A DNA stretch of 54,234 bases from Halobacteriovorax sp. (lineage in GTDB: Bacteria > Bdellovibrionota > Bacteriovoracia > Bacteriovoracales > Bacteriovoracaceae). The number at the start of each line of letters is the position of its first letter. The first letter of the stretch is position 1. The translations under genes and the position numbers were made by a program. Shown piece by piece: positions 34,529 to 43,074 of this stretch. Below the pieces are notes generated by a model. It ran no database searches, was not told where the DNA came from, and worked only from the letters and a program-made list of their open reading frames with translations. The stretch is taken from positions 1 through 54,234 of the forward strand of contig PBCC01000052.1 in NCBI GenBank assembly GCA_002716825.1, read 5' to 3'.

Positions 34529-35455
34529 TCATGATAAAGCTCCTTCAAGTTCAGAAAATCCATCTTCTTTATCAAGACAGATAATTTTTAAATCGCGATT
34601 AATTTTGCGTCCAAGGCCCATTAAAACACGACCAGGTCCACACTCAACACTAAGATCTGTTGGCAAAGACTCTACTGATTGAGTCCAACGAACAGAACCA
34701 TCAACTTGTTTGATCAGATTTTGCTTAATGATTTCACCGTCAGTGCCAGCGGCGTATTCTTTGGCATCGATATTGGCGATATAAGAAACTTCATTAGCGT
34801 TAAACTTGATCGTCTCAAAATGATTGGCCAGCTCTTTCGCAGCTGGAGCCATTAGGCTTGAATGAAATGGTGCAGATACATTGAGCTCGATGCAACGATG
34901 TGGATCGGAGTGATTCTCCCCAAGCCATTTTACAGCGCGCTCACAAGCAGCAGCGTGACCGGAAATAACAATTTGTCCCGGCTCATTATAATTGGCCGGC
35001 ATAACTTGTTCAGAATCCGTACTCGATTCTTTGCAGGCTTGCTCGATGGTCTGGGCAGGAACTTTCATGACGGCAACCATTTTACCGGCACCAACGGGAA
35101 CGGCCGCTTGCATATACTTGCCACGAAGATGAACTGCCATAACGGCATCTTCAAAACTTAAAACTTTAGCGGCAACCAGTGCTGCGTATTCACCAACAGA
35201 GTGACCGAGTACACGGGCTACTTTGATATTTGATTTTTGAAGTTTATCAAAAAGTGCAACGGAGTGGGTGAGGATGGCCGGTTGGGTATAAGCCGTTAGT
35301 TTAAGCTCATCATCTGGACCTTCCAGCATGATTTTTGAAAGAGAAAATCCAAGAGCGGCGTCGGCTCGCTTCATCCATTCTGAGTCCGAAAACTCTTTGG
35401 CCATGCCAACGTATTGAGAACCCTGACCTGGAAACATGACTGTTAAATTTTTCAT
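34529..35455 (-). CDS. fabD: malonyl-CoA:ACP transacylase
   Basis: Moves the malonyl group from CoA to ACP. The 308-aa protein has the oxyanion GQGSQYVGM near the start, the nucleophile in GHSVGEYAALVAA, and the His in APFHSSLM. AAGG precedes the ATG. It begins only nine bases after the end of the fabH remnant, so it is translated from the same message. The gap to fabG is about 85 bases. Confidence 0.97.
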   Translation of the reverse strand: MKNLTVMFPGQGSQYVGMAKEFSDSEWMKRADAALGFSLSKIMLEGPDDELKLTAYTQPAILTHSVALFDKLQKSNIKVARVLGHSVGEYAALVAAKVLSFEDAVMAVHLRGKYMQAAVPVGAGKMVAVMKVPAQTIEQACKESSTDSEQVMPANYNEPGQIVISGHAAACERAVKWLGENHSDPHRCIELNVSAPFHSSLMAPAAKELANHFETIKFNANEVSYIANIDAKEYAAGTDGEIIKQNLIKQVDGSVRWTQSVESLPTDLSVECGPGRVLMGLGRKINRDLKIICLDKEDGFSELEGALS

Positions 35456-35463
35456 AAAACCTT

Positions 35464-35697
35464 CTAGTAACGTAGGAGTGTTGCACCTGAAGTTAGGCCG
35501 GCACCGAATGCATCAAAGAGAACAACGTCTCCTCGTTTGATTCGTCCATCTGCAATGGCTTCATGGAACGCAATGGGCACAGTAGCTGCAGAAGTATTGC
35601 CGTACTTACCAATATTCACGATAACTTTGTCCATGCTCATGCCAAGAAGCTTAGCTGTTGTTTCTATGATTCTAATATTTGCTTGGTGAGGAACCAC
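35464..35697 (-). pseudogene. fabH: 3-oxoacyl-ACP synthase III (FabH), C-terminal part after in-frame TAG
   Basis: This stretch continues the fabH frame without any shift after a TAG codon at 35698-35700. It carries two of the three catalytic residues: His in [11 protein letters not shown] and Asn in [12 protein letters not shown], and ends [16 protein letters not shown] as in FabH. In most FabH proteins an aromatic or large residue sits where TAG is found (DVDW-type sequence before VPHQAN), so a single TGG to TAG change explains it. GTG at 35695 would allow restart, but no ribosome site is seen. Either a true nonsense mutation, a sequencing error, or a suppressed codon. Confidence 0.85.
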
Positions 35698-36465
35698 CTA
35701 GTCGACATCATCGGCCGTGAGTCCTGCTTTTTCGATAACAATTCTGGCGTTATCAGCTAGAGTTCTCGTGGCAACCTTAAACATCTCTTTGCCCTTCATA
35801 TGCATGAAGTGAGTGCGGTTTTCGAGATGCTCAACAGTGATTGGATTAACCGCGCCACCAATGGGTTGGTCAAAAAATTCTGCGCCCTTGCCGTCAGCAC
35901 CCAAAGTGCAAGATAAGATTTCACTCTTATCGCCTTCTTCAGCGCGGCCTACAATCGCGACACCACAACCATCACCAAACAGAATGCAAGTGTTGCGATC
36001 GCGCCAATCAACTTCAGTTGAAAGCATTTCGGAACCAACAACCAAAACATTCTTCATCAGTCCGGTGCGAACCATTGAGTCGGCCATGTTGACGCCGTAG
36101 ACGAAACCAGAACATGCCGCTGCAATATCGAGAGCGGCGCAGTTATTGGTGATGCCTAGTTTGGTTTGAAGTACACATGCAGTGTTTGGAAGTTTAAAGT
36201 CTGGAGTAACGGAACCAAAAAGAATCATGTCGATATCATTTGGCTCAAGTCCGGCTTCTTTTAAAGCAATCTTCGATGCAGCTAATGCCATATCACTAGG
36301 ATATTCACCGCCCTCGGGATTTGAAATTCTTCTTTCTCTTATACCAGTGCGCTCAAAGATCCAATCATCAGATGTTTCGACAATTTTTTCGAGGTCGCGG
36401 TTATACATGATCTTTTCTGGAACATACATACCGGTGGCGAGGATTTTGGATTTATAGTGGCCCAT
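35698..36465 (-). CDS. fabH: 3-oxoacyl-ACP synthase III (FabH), N-terminal part ending at in-frame TAG
   Basis: FabH starts fatty acid synthesis by condensing acetyl-CoA with malonyl-ACP. These 255 residues hold the N-terminal thiolase half with the active Cys in DIAAACSGFVYGV and substrate residues in DDWIFERTGIRERR. The frame stops at TAG just before the segment with the catalytic His and Asn, which follow directly in the same frame. The combined length (about 333 aa) is that of a full FabH. As it stands, this part alone could not catalyse the reaction. TAG is used as an ordinary stop elsewhere in the window, so recoding of TAG is unlikely. GGGAGCG lies before the ATG. Confidence 0.9.
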   Translation of the reverse strand: MGHYKSKILATGMYVPEKIMYNRDLEKIVETSDDWIFERTGIRERRISNPEGGEYPSDMALAASKIALKEAGLEPNDIDMILFGSVTPDFKLPNTACVLQTKLGITNNCAALDIAAACSGFVYGVNMADSMVRTGLMKNVLVVGSEMLSTEVDWRDRNTCILFGDGCGVAIVGRAEEGDKSEILSCTLGADGKGAEFFDQPIGGAVNPITVEHLENRTHFMHMKGKEMFKVATRTLADNARIVIEKAGLTADDVD

Positions 36466-36485
36466 GTTTCGCTCCCTAAATGAAA

Positions 36486-36510
36486 ACGGGCTCCTTTATC
36501 AGGAGCCCGT
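36486..36510 (-). terminator. strong hairpin between rpmF and fabH
   Basis: ACGGGCTCCT pairs perfectly with AGGAGCCCGT around TTATC. On the minus strand it is followed only by GTTTTC, so the T run is short. It lies 50 bases after rpmF and 20 bases before fabH, and may reduce read-through from rpmF or protect its mRNA end. Confidence 0.7.
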
Positions 36511-36561
36511 GGTCATTCTTTTGTCTTGTGTCTGAATTGACAAGGGAAAACCTAAAAAGGT

Positions 36562-36771
36562 TTACGCTTCGTCAGCTTCTTCTTCGCGATCGGCTTTAGT
36601 TTCAAAAACTTTTTTGCCTTTATAAACTCCAGATGGAGAAATACGATGTGGTAGAGCGAACTCACCAGTCGTTGGATCTGCGATTACGCTTTTTCCGTAT
36701 AATTTATGATGTTGACCAGCACGACGCTTGCCTTTGCGAGAAACACTGGTTCTTTTCTTAGGTACTGCCAT
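36562..36771 (-). CDS. rpmF: 50S ribosomal protein L32
   Basis: A 69-aa basic protein of the large ribosomal subunit, starting MAVPKKRTSVSRKGKRRAGQ and continuing HHKL, then CPxCG-free; the four zinc cysteines of some L32 proteins are absent, so this is the zinc-independent form. The C-terminus has an acidic tail EEEADEA. As in many bacteria it precedes fatty acid genes, but plsX, usually next, is missing here. A 148-base gap upstream should hold its promoter. Confidence 0.97.
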   Translation of the reverse strand: MAVPKKRTSVSRKGKRRAGQHHKLYGKSVIADPTTGEFALPHRISPSGVYKGKKVFETKADREEEADEA

Positions 36772-36946
36772 AACAACTCCGCTAACACTCAGCTAGATTT
36801 AGTACTATTTTGAAGGTGAATAGTTAACGTATTCGAATTGCTACGGCAAGGGATTTTTCAATGCTTAACGCTCTGTGTCGATGTAAAGTTTACTGATTTC
36901 ATGCTCGAGGGCATCCAAGTTGCTAATATGCGGTTTGGAGGTGGGT

Positions 36947-37441
36947 TTGCGTCTTTTTATTTGTGGTTTTTCAGGAGCGGGTAAAAGCACGTTAGGACGT
37001 GAAGTTGCAACGCGTTTGAAAACATCATTTATAGATACTGACGAAGCTCTGGCCGAAGGTGAGATCTTAGCCGATCGCATTGAGTCATGGGGATGGAGCA
37101 AGTTTAGGCAGCTCGAGGCCGAGATGATTATGCGATTAAGTGGTGGGTTGAAAGGCGATGAGATGGTGATTTCCCTAGGGGGAGGCGCACTCAGTGAGGC
37201 CGTAGTCCACGCAACTAAGCACAAAGGCAACGCCCTGGCTTGGTTGGACACCTCTTTTGAAGAATGTTGGTCGCGCATTGAGGGGGATTCCTCTCGTCCG
37301 CTGACCTTAAAAGGCAAAGATGAATTAGCAAGGCTCTATGATGAGCGTTTGCCCCTGTATGCTCAGGCTAATATTCGTGTTTCTGGCACCGCAGCGGTGG
37401 ACGAGCTGGTGTCCTACGTGGCATCATTTAATCGAGGATAA
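36947..37441 (+). CDS. aroK: shikimate kinase (AroK/AroL family)
   Basis: Phosphorylates shikimate with ATP, the fifth step of the chorismate pathway. The P-loop FICGFSGAGKST is followed by FIDTDE (Mg and shikimate-binding Asp), WSKFRQLEAE (shikimate Arg/Glu), VISLGGGAL (the GGG loop), SSRPL and RLPLYAQA (adenine-side Arg). The start is uncertain: I choose TTG 36947, with GGAGG about five bases upstream, giving 164 aa with the P-loop near residue 7. TTG at 36920 and GTG at 36941 are alternatives; no in-frame ATG exists nearby. The gene opens a rightward operon and is followed four bases later by a signalling-type gene. Confidence 0.85.
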   Translation: MRLFICGFSGAGKSTLGREVATRLKTSFIDTDEALAEGEILADRIESWGWSKFRQLEAEMIMRLSGGLKGDEMVISLGGGALSEAVVHATKHKGNALAWLDTSFEECWSRIEGDSSRPLTLKGKDELARLYDERLPLYAQANIRVSGTAAVDELVSYVASFNRG

Positions 37442-37445
37442 GATT

Positions 37446-38954
37446 ATGAACAATACAAATGAACTTTCTGTAGCTCTTTTAATGGATGACCTTGAAGCGG
37501 CTCGAGAAGTCTCTCAAGTATTTCGTCTTGTCGGAGTGATCCCTCACTTGTTTCAAAGTCTCGAAGAGTTCTGGAAAGGTGTGATGGATGGAACCTGTTC
37601 ATTGGCCGTGGTCGATGTCAAAAGCATGAACCAAGGCAATCTTTTGTTTAAAGATCACCCGATGGTTCGCTCTGGAAAAATTGCTGTGTCGTTTTGGTAC
37701 ACGGAATCAACTCAAGCTCTAACTTACAGTACTTTCGATATTCCAAATCTTGGTTTGATCAGAAAGGGTGTCAGTCTTAAAGGGCAAATTAAGTCAGCGC
37801 TTAGAATTTTCAACGAGCAAAATAAACTTCGCACTGAAAATAGAGCGCTCAAAATTGATTCTGAGAAATTTGATCGCCAAATTGATCAACTTATTGAACG
37901 TGTTGAACACGACAAGCAAGTTGCTGCTTATCAAGAAAAACTTCTAAGTCTGGAAGAGCGTATTGATACGCTTAAAAAATCAGTTGATTTCAACACCGCC
38001 ATCGAAGCCTTGGCCGATGAGTGGGATGATGTTGGCGAGTTCGCGACGTTTGAACTCTCAAGTACCGGTCAAAAACTTGTTTCACCAAAACTTGGCGGCA
38101 GAAAGTTTAGAGAAATTCCATCGCTTTGGCTTGGTAAAACATGTGCCCGCGGCATCGAGTTCTTCGCTCAGAATATGGCTTCACAAGTAACGCTTGATCT
38201 GATGGGCGGTGATATCATGGCCCTAGCGGTTCGCGGTATTTACGAAAATCCCGATCGTTTGGTTTTCTTCAAAGTTAAAAATGACGAGTTCATGAATATG
38301 TTCGCTTGGGACGCTCTTGAGCGCGCCCTGTCCGGACTTCATTTGTATTTCGAACAACGCGATCGCGGAGAATCCCTGCGCGAAGACGGTGTGATTTCTC
38401 CTTGGGATCTGCTTGGAAAACTGGATGACTATCTTTTTGGCGTTAACCCAGCTCAAGCAGCTCGTGGAAACGGCAATAAAGAAAAGCTCGCGCTTATCGA
38501 CCTAGACTTTAGTGATCTGGTTGAAACAGTTCGTCGCTATAAAACAGTTCGCTTTCAGTGGCCTAATTTTTATCGCGATTTCTTCGCCAAGCTAAAGCAG
38601 ACAAAACTTAATAACTTCACAGTGACAGCGATGGGTGTTTCTCACGTCGGTCTCTTGGTTGATCACGAAGGTTTGGATGCAACTCTTAAAACGATTCAAG
38701 CCTTTTCGGGTCGCTTTCCTTACTGGAAGTACTTTGAAGATGTTGACTTAGTTCTTGGTCAAAGTCTTAAGCCTCGCGTGAAGATGGTTCCTCTTTCTTC
38801 TCTTGGTTATTTAAATCAAATTGACCAAGCTAGACTCGACACCGGCATCCTCGAAAATGCAGCGAGAACAAATGCTAAGCCTGAAGTGGACAACACGATT
38901 GTGGTTCCAGCTCAGTCTCGTCCATGGCGATCCGCTCCTCATCAAGATATGTAA
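37446..38954 (+). CDS. probable signalling protein: receiver-like domain, coiled coil, unknown C-terminal domain
   Basis: A 502-aa cytoplasmic protein. Residues 1-115 resemble a response-regulator receiver fold (LSVALLMDDLEAAREVSQVFR, LAVVDVKSM, NLGLIRKG); the strand-3 Asp is present in VVDVK but the acidic pair is partly altered, so phosphorylation is uncertain. Residues 120-200 are a coiled coil (ENRALKIDSEKFDRQIDQLI). The remainder has a GAF-like look (FATFELSSTGQKLV, LVFFKVKN) and an unknown end. No output HTH is visible. It lies between shikimate kinase and alanine racemase; its ATG at 37446 has GAGG upstream. Role unknown; domain calls are my reading of the pattern. Confidence 0.65.
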   Translation: MNNTNELSVALLMDDLEAAREVSQVFRLVGVIPHLFQSLEEFWKGVMDGTCSLAVVDVKSMNQGNLLFKDHPMVRSGKIAVSFWYTESTQALTYSTFDIPNLGLIRKGVSLKGQIKSALRIFNEQNKLRTENRALKIDSEKFDRQIDQLIERVEHDKQVAAYQEKLLSLEERIDTLKKSVDFNTAIEALADEWDDVGEFATFELSSTGQKLVSPKLGGRKFREIPSLWLGKTCARGIEFFAQNMASQVTLDLMGGDIMALAVRGIYENPDRLVFFKVKNDEFMNMFAWDALERALSGLHLYFEQRDRGESLREDGVISPWDLLGKLDDYLFGVNPAQAARGNGNKEKLALIDLDFSDLVETVRRYKTVRFQWPNFYRDFFAKLKQTKLNNFTVTAMGVSHVGLLVDHEGLDATLKTIQAFSGRFPYWKYFEDVDLVLGQSLKPRVKMVPLSSLGYLNQIDQARLDTGILENAARTNAKPEVDNTIVVPAQSRPWRSAPHQDM

Positions 38955-38957
38955 TCT

Positions 38958-40088
38958 ATGCAAACTCGCGCCTCTCTCTATGTTTATCCAGAGCTGCTGG
39001 CGCGAAATATTGCCGACCTAAAAATCTTAGCGCCCGGAAAAGAAATCATTCCTATGGTTAAGTCCAATGGCTACGGTCATGGCGCGGTTGAGATTTCTAA
39101 TACATTAATGGATCTTGAGATCAACATTCTAGGTGTCGCTTCCTTGGCCGAAGCACTAGAGCTTAGAACTCAAATGGATAAGAGCGTTTGTGAGATCTAT
39201 GTTTTTTCTGATCCACAACTTAGCGACGCTGAAAATTTGTCTTTGTATCAAGACTTTCGCCTAACCCCTGTGATCTCAAATCAAAGTGACTTGAATATTT
39301 TTTTGAAGGCCAAAGAGTTTGCTGGCACGCCTTTAATTTTAAAGTTCAATACTGGAATGAACAGACTTGGACTTGCGCCACAAGATCTCGAATTAATTTG
39401 TGGGCTGATTAAAAAGTCCGGCAGGAAGTCGATTGATCATGTCATGACTCATTTTGCCTGTGCTTCACAAAGTATCGAACTTGCTCACAATACGAGACAA
39501 CAAGATGAGTTCGCCAATATTATTTGTGAACTTAAGAAATCTGGACTCAGCGTCCACGCGACTTCAATTGCTAACTCTGGCGCACTAGAGCAAAAAACGG
39601 GTCTTGAGTACTCACATATTCGTCCGGGCTTGATGATGTACGGCCCCTCGTCACTAATACCTGGAATCAAAAGTCAGTGGAATGGTCGAATCATTTCGTC
39701 TTTAAAAGTTCGCATTCTTGAAACGAGGCAAATGAAGAAGGGTGATCCGATCGGCTATGGCCTCACACCTATTTCCAAGGATGGCAAAGCTTTGATTGCC
39801 TCAATCGGCTATGGTGATGGCTTCAATAATCGCTACCAAAAAAGTAAATTTCAAATTAGCGACAGCAATCAAACCAAGCACGATGTTCAAGTTGTTGGGC
39901 GAGTGAATATGGATATGGTTCAGCTTTTGGCAGCGCCGGAATGTTCGATTAAAGCAGGGGAGTTAGTTTCATTTTGGGATGACGATCCGCATAGCATCGA
40001 TCAGATCTGTAGCACTTCTAAGAGCATTCCCTACGAGCTTTTTTGCCAATTGTCTGTTCGCGTTCCTAGGATTTTCAAGCTACCATAA
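38958..40088 (+). CDS. alr: alanine racemase
   Basis: PLP enzyme that makes D-alanine for peptidoglycan. The PLP lysine lies in IIPMVKSNGYGHGAVEIS near residue 33, LKFNTGMNRLGL and HIRPGLMMYG follow, and the second catalytic base Tyr lies in IASIGYGDGFNNRY. The 376-aa length is typical. It starts four bases after the preceding gene's stop, with a weak ribosome site, so translation is probably coupled. The lipid-transport genes mlaE and mlaF follow directly, making an envelope-oriented operon. Confidence 0.95.
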   Translation: MQTRASLYVYPELLARNIADLKILAPGKEIIPMVKSNGYGHGAVEISNTLMDLEINILGVASLAEALELRTQMDKSVCEIYVFSDPQLSDAENLSLYQDFRLTPVISNQSDLNIFLKAKEFAGTPLILKFNTGMNRLGLAPQDLELICGLIKKSGRKSIDHVMTHFACASQSIELAHNTRQQDEFANIICELKKSGLSVHATSIANSGALEQKTGLEYSHIRPGLMMYGPSSLIPGIKSQWNGRIISSLKVRILETRQMKKGDPIGYGLTPISKDGKALIASIGYGDGFNNRYQKSKFQISDSNQTKHDVQVVGRVNMDMVQLLAAPECSIKAGELVSFWDDDPHSIDQICSTSKSIPYELFCQLSVRVPRIFKLP

Positions 40089-40091
40089 AGC

Positions 40092-40907
40092 ATGGAAACA
40101 GCTTCTGCCCCAGTTAAACATTCTTGGCTTCATCGCCGGATCTCAAAGATTGGCAAACAAGTCATCGAGACGATTGATGGTCTTGGTCATATGGTCAACT
40201 TTACTGGGAGAGTTTTTTATTGGGCGATTAGACCTCCATGGCGCCTTAAGCTGATACTTCATCAATTTTACTTTATCGGAAATAAATCATTACTTATCGT
40301 CGGACTCTCAGGGGCTTTCACCGGTATGGTAATGGCCTACCAAGTTTACTTTGGCTTTCAATTAATCTCGGTTGACTCCCTGGTTGGCCCCGTTGTTGCG
40401 CTTTCTTTGGCCAAAGAACTTGCGCCTGTCTTAACTGGATTAATCGTCGCAGGTCGCGCCGGCTCCGCTATGGCGGCACAAATTGGCTCAATGAAAGTAA
40501 CTGAACAAGTCGATGCTCTAGAAGTCATGGGCATTAATGGCGTTCAGTACTTGGCCGTCCCTCGAATTATTGCGACAACTTTTTGCATGCCGATGCTGTG
40601 TTGTCTTTTTCTCTTTATTGGCAATATTGGCTCTTATTTCGTGGGCACAAAAGCTCTAATGATTGACGAGGCCATGTATCTCTCTAAGCTTGGGGAGTTT
40701 ATGCATATGAGTGATTTCTATCAAGGAGTCATCAAGGCATTCTTCTTCGGCTTCATTGTCGCGTTGATTGGTACGTATTTTGGCTTTGGCGTCACAAAAG
40801 GTGCTGAAGGTGTTGGTAAGGGAACTAACCAAGCGGTTGTTTGGGGAATGATTTTTGTTCTTGTTCTGGATTACTTTTTAACCAGCTTTTTGGTGAAGAT
40901 ATTATGA
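40092..40907 (+). CDS. mlaE: MlaE-type permease of an MCE lipid transporter
   Basis: Inner-membrane permease of the ABC complex that moves phospholipids between inner and outer membranes. The 271-aa protein has the family core LVGPVVALSLAKELAPVLTG, then VAGRAGSAMAAQIGSMKVTEQ and VDALEVMGINGVQYLAVPRI, which are the EQ/DAL coupling motifs. Five to six spans. A 50-residue N-terminal extension precedes the core. It starts three bases after alr with no visible ribosome site and overlaps mlaF by the four bases ATGA. Confidence 0.95.
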   Translation: METASAPVKHSWLHRRISKIGKQVIETIDGLGHMVNFTGRVFYWAIRPPWRLKLILHQFYFIGNKSLLIVGLSGAFTGMVMAYQVYFGFQLISVDSLVGPVVALSLAKELAPVLTGLIVAGRAGSAMAAQIGSMKVTEQVDALEVMGINGVQYLAVPRIIATTFCMPMLCCLFLFIGNIGSYFVGTKALMIDEAMYLSKLGEFMHMSDFYQGVIKAFFFGFIVALIGTYFGFGVTKGAEGVGKGTNQAVVWGMIFVLVLDYFLTSFLVKIL

Positions 40908-41656
40908 TTGATCCAAGCCAAATTGCCGTCGATGTAAAAAACGTCACCAAGACCTTTGACGGTCATACCGTTTTAAATAATCTGAACTTCTCGATTCCAA
41001 AAAATAAGATCATTACCATTTTGGGCTTTTCTGGCGCCGGAAAGTCGACGCTTTTAAAACATATTTTAGGCTTAATGCTTCCTACTTCGGGCTGTGTTGA
41101 GGTCTTGGGTCAAGATCTCACTTTGCTTGATAAGGTTCAGCTTCGCGAGTTTAGAAGAAATTTTGGAATGCTTTTTCAATACGCTGCGCTATTTGATTCA
41201 ATGACAGCGATTCAAAATGTAACTTTTCCACTTAGAGAATTTACCGATCTAAGCGAAGATCAAATGTATCAAAAAGCAGCTGATCTTTTAATTTCGGTTG
41301 ATATTCAAGAAGTGGCTTTTAATAAACTACCCTCTGAACTTTCAGGCGGCATGAGAAAGAGGGTGGGGCTGGCCCGCGCTTTGGCCCTGTCTCCACATAT
41401 TATGCTTTATGATGAGCCCACCACCGGTCTTGATCCGATTACGACAAAAATGGTCAACGATCTAATTGTTGAAACGCAAAAGAAAAATATTAGCCGAGGA
41501 ATGACCTCAATCATTATTTCCCACGATGTGAGAGCAACTCTGCAAATTTCCGACTTTGTTGCCTTTCTAGACCGTGGTAATATTGTTGAGTATTTACCTG
41601 CTCCTGAGTTCGCCAAATCTAAAAATGAATTGGTTCAGGAGTTTATTAATCTTTAA
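40904..41656 (+). CDS. mlaF: MlaF-type ATPase of an MCE lipid transporter
   Basis: ATPase that powers the MlaE permease. Walker A is GFSGAGKSTLLKH, the signature is LSGGMRKRVGLARA and Walker B is IMLYDEPTTGLDP, with the switch His in IIISHDV. 250 aa, typical of MlaF. The start ATG at 40904 overlaps the mlaE stop; a longer frame from 40841 is not needed. The MRKR variant of the signature is characteristic of MCE-type ATPases. Followed by the MCE protein gene. Confidence 0.96.
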   Translation: MIDPSQIAVDVKNVTKTFDGHTVLNNLNFSIPKNKIITILGFSGAGKSTLLKHILGLMLPTSGCVEVLGQDLTLLDKVQLREFRRNFGMLFQYAALFDSMTAIQNVTFPLREFTDLSEDQMYQKAADLLISVDIQEVAFNKLPSELSGGMRKRVGLARALALSPHIMLYDEPTTGLDPITTKMVNDLIVETQKKNISRGMTSIIISHDVRATLQISDFVAFLDRGNIVEYLPAPEFAKSKNELVQEFINL

Positions 41657-41687
41657 GATGAGATTAAGTAAGCAAGGATGCTGACGC

Positions 41688-43058
41688 GTGAACGAGTTTA
41701 AAGTTGGCTTAATGGCCTTAGCGACACTAGCTTCGGTTGTAGTCATGTCCTTCAAAATTACATCCAACCAATCTGGTTTTGGTGATTACGTGCCGTACAG
41801 GACAATTGTGTCCGATGCTTCAGGTATTTTTCCAAAAACTCCCATCAAAGTCGCTGGTATCAATGCCGGTAGAATTAAGAATATTGAGTTGACCGGTAAC
41901 CAGGCTCTCATCACTTTTGAAGTTCTCGAAGACATTAAAGTACCAGCGGATTCAAAGCTTAGAATTAAAACTGTTGGTTTTTTAGGTGATAAGTATATTG
42001 AAATTTCTGTCGGAAAATCTCAAGAGCGCCTAGATTCGATGGGCTTCTTGATTGCTGAAGAAGCCGGGGGCATGGAAACCCTAGTTAAAGATGCTGCAGA
42101 AGTTTTAAAAGATGTGCGCGAGATCACTAAAAGTGTAAAAGATGCCCTTGCACCAGAAGGGCAGGAACCAGCACTTAAGAAGATCATGCAAAACGTTGAT
42201 GAAATGGTGATCAACGCAAAAGATGCTACAGCATCGATGAAGCGAGTTCTTGGTGATAACGAAAATAAGCTGAATAAAATGATTGATGATCTTGGTAAGT
42301 TCTCTGGAGAGCTTGCCAATCAGACCAATACAGAAAATCCAGAGAGTTCACTTCGAAAGGTTAAAAAGATCTTAGCTAATCTCGACGATATGACTCTTGA
42401 TATGAAAAATCTCGTAGCCGATATTAAGGCCGGTAAAGGGACTGTCGGGAAACTTCTTGTTGAAGAAGAAATCGCCGATGAAGTAAGGGCCACGCTAGCG
42501 GGTGTACAAAAAATCGTTGGTAAAGTCGATGCTATTAGAACTGAGCTTGAGCTCTTTACTGGTGCTAACTCAGACTATGGTAGTGAAAGTGCTCTTGCGC
42601 TCAAAATATTCCCTGCACCAGAGCGTTTCTACCTCCTAGGGCTTGTAACTTCAGAAATTGGACCAGACAGATCTCGTACCATTGTCTCGACTGTTAACGG
42701 AGTTGAGACGACTGAGAATAGAGTTGAGCGCGACAGAGATACCTACCGCTTTAATATTCAGATTGGTCGCATCTTAGGTCCATGGACATTTAGAGGCGGC
42801 ATTATTGAAAGTAGTGGTGGCCTAGGCGTTGATTACGATGTCAGAGATTGGGGCACAAGATTTAAGCTTGAGGCTTTCGATTACAGGAAGAATATTGGCA
42901 TAAATTTAAGACTGAGCTTTGAACAACAACTTTGGAATGTATTCTATGGTCGTATCGCTGTAGAGGATTCATTAGAAGAAAACCGTAGTGCTACGCTGAG
43001 TGCGGGAATGCGCTTTAACGATGAAGATCTGAAAGGTCTTATCGGCTTCTTCTTTTAG
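41688..43058 (+). CDS. MCE (MlaD-type) lipid-binding protein with extended C-terminal domain
   Basis: A 456-aa periplasmic substrate-binding protein of the Mla-like complex. An N-terminal anchor (VGLMALATLASVVVMSFKI) is followed by one MCE domain (YVPYRTIVSDASGIFPKTPIKV split as TIVSDASGI and PIKVAGINAGRIKNIEL) to about residue 115. Then comes a long helical region rich in DDM/KNL heptads (to about 280). The last 170 residues look like beta strands of an outer-membrane barrel (TYRFNIQIGRILG, GGIIESSGGLGVDYDV, RLSFEQQ) and end GLIGFFF, a terminal Phe as in barrel proteins. This would bridge the two membranes in one chain. GTG start, weak AAGGA site. Confidence 0.85.
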   Translation: MNEFKVGLMALATLASVVVMSFKITSNQSGFGDYVPYRTIVSDASGIFPKTPIKVAGINAGRIKNIELTGNQALITFEVLEDIKVPADSKLRIKTVGFLGDKYIEISVGKSQERLDSMGFLIAEEAGGMETLVKDAAEVLKDVREITKSVKDALAPEGQEPALKKIMQNVDEMVINAKDATASMKRVLGDNENKLNKMIDDLGKFSGELANQTNTENPESSLRKVKKILANLDDMTLDMKNLVADIKAGKGTVGKLLVEEEIADEVRATLAGVQKIVGKVDAIRTELELFTGANSDYGSESALALKIFPAPERFYLLGLVTSEIGPDRSRTIVSTVNGVETTENRVERDRDTYRFNIQIGRILGPWTFRGGIIESSGGLGVDYDVRDWGTRFKLEAFDYRKNIGINLRLSFEQQLWNVFYGRIAVEDSLEENRSATLSAGMRFNDEDLKGLIGFFF

Positions 43059-43074
43059 TGAGTGGTGAGTTTTA

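Noticed and set aside
35464-36465. TAG read as an amino acid in this organism
   Set aside because: TAG is used as a normal stop at other gene ends in the window, such as the ABC1 kinase and the methyltransferase, so general recoding is not supported.
36865-37317. 150-aa minus-strand frame opposite shikimate kinase
   Set aside because: The plus strand encodes a full set of shikimate kinase motifs; the minus frame is Ser/Pro-rich shadow sequence.
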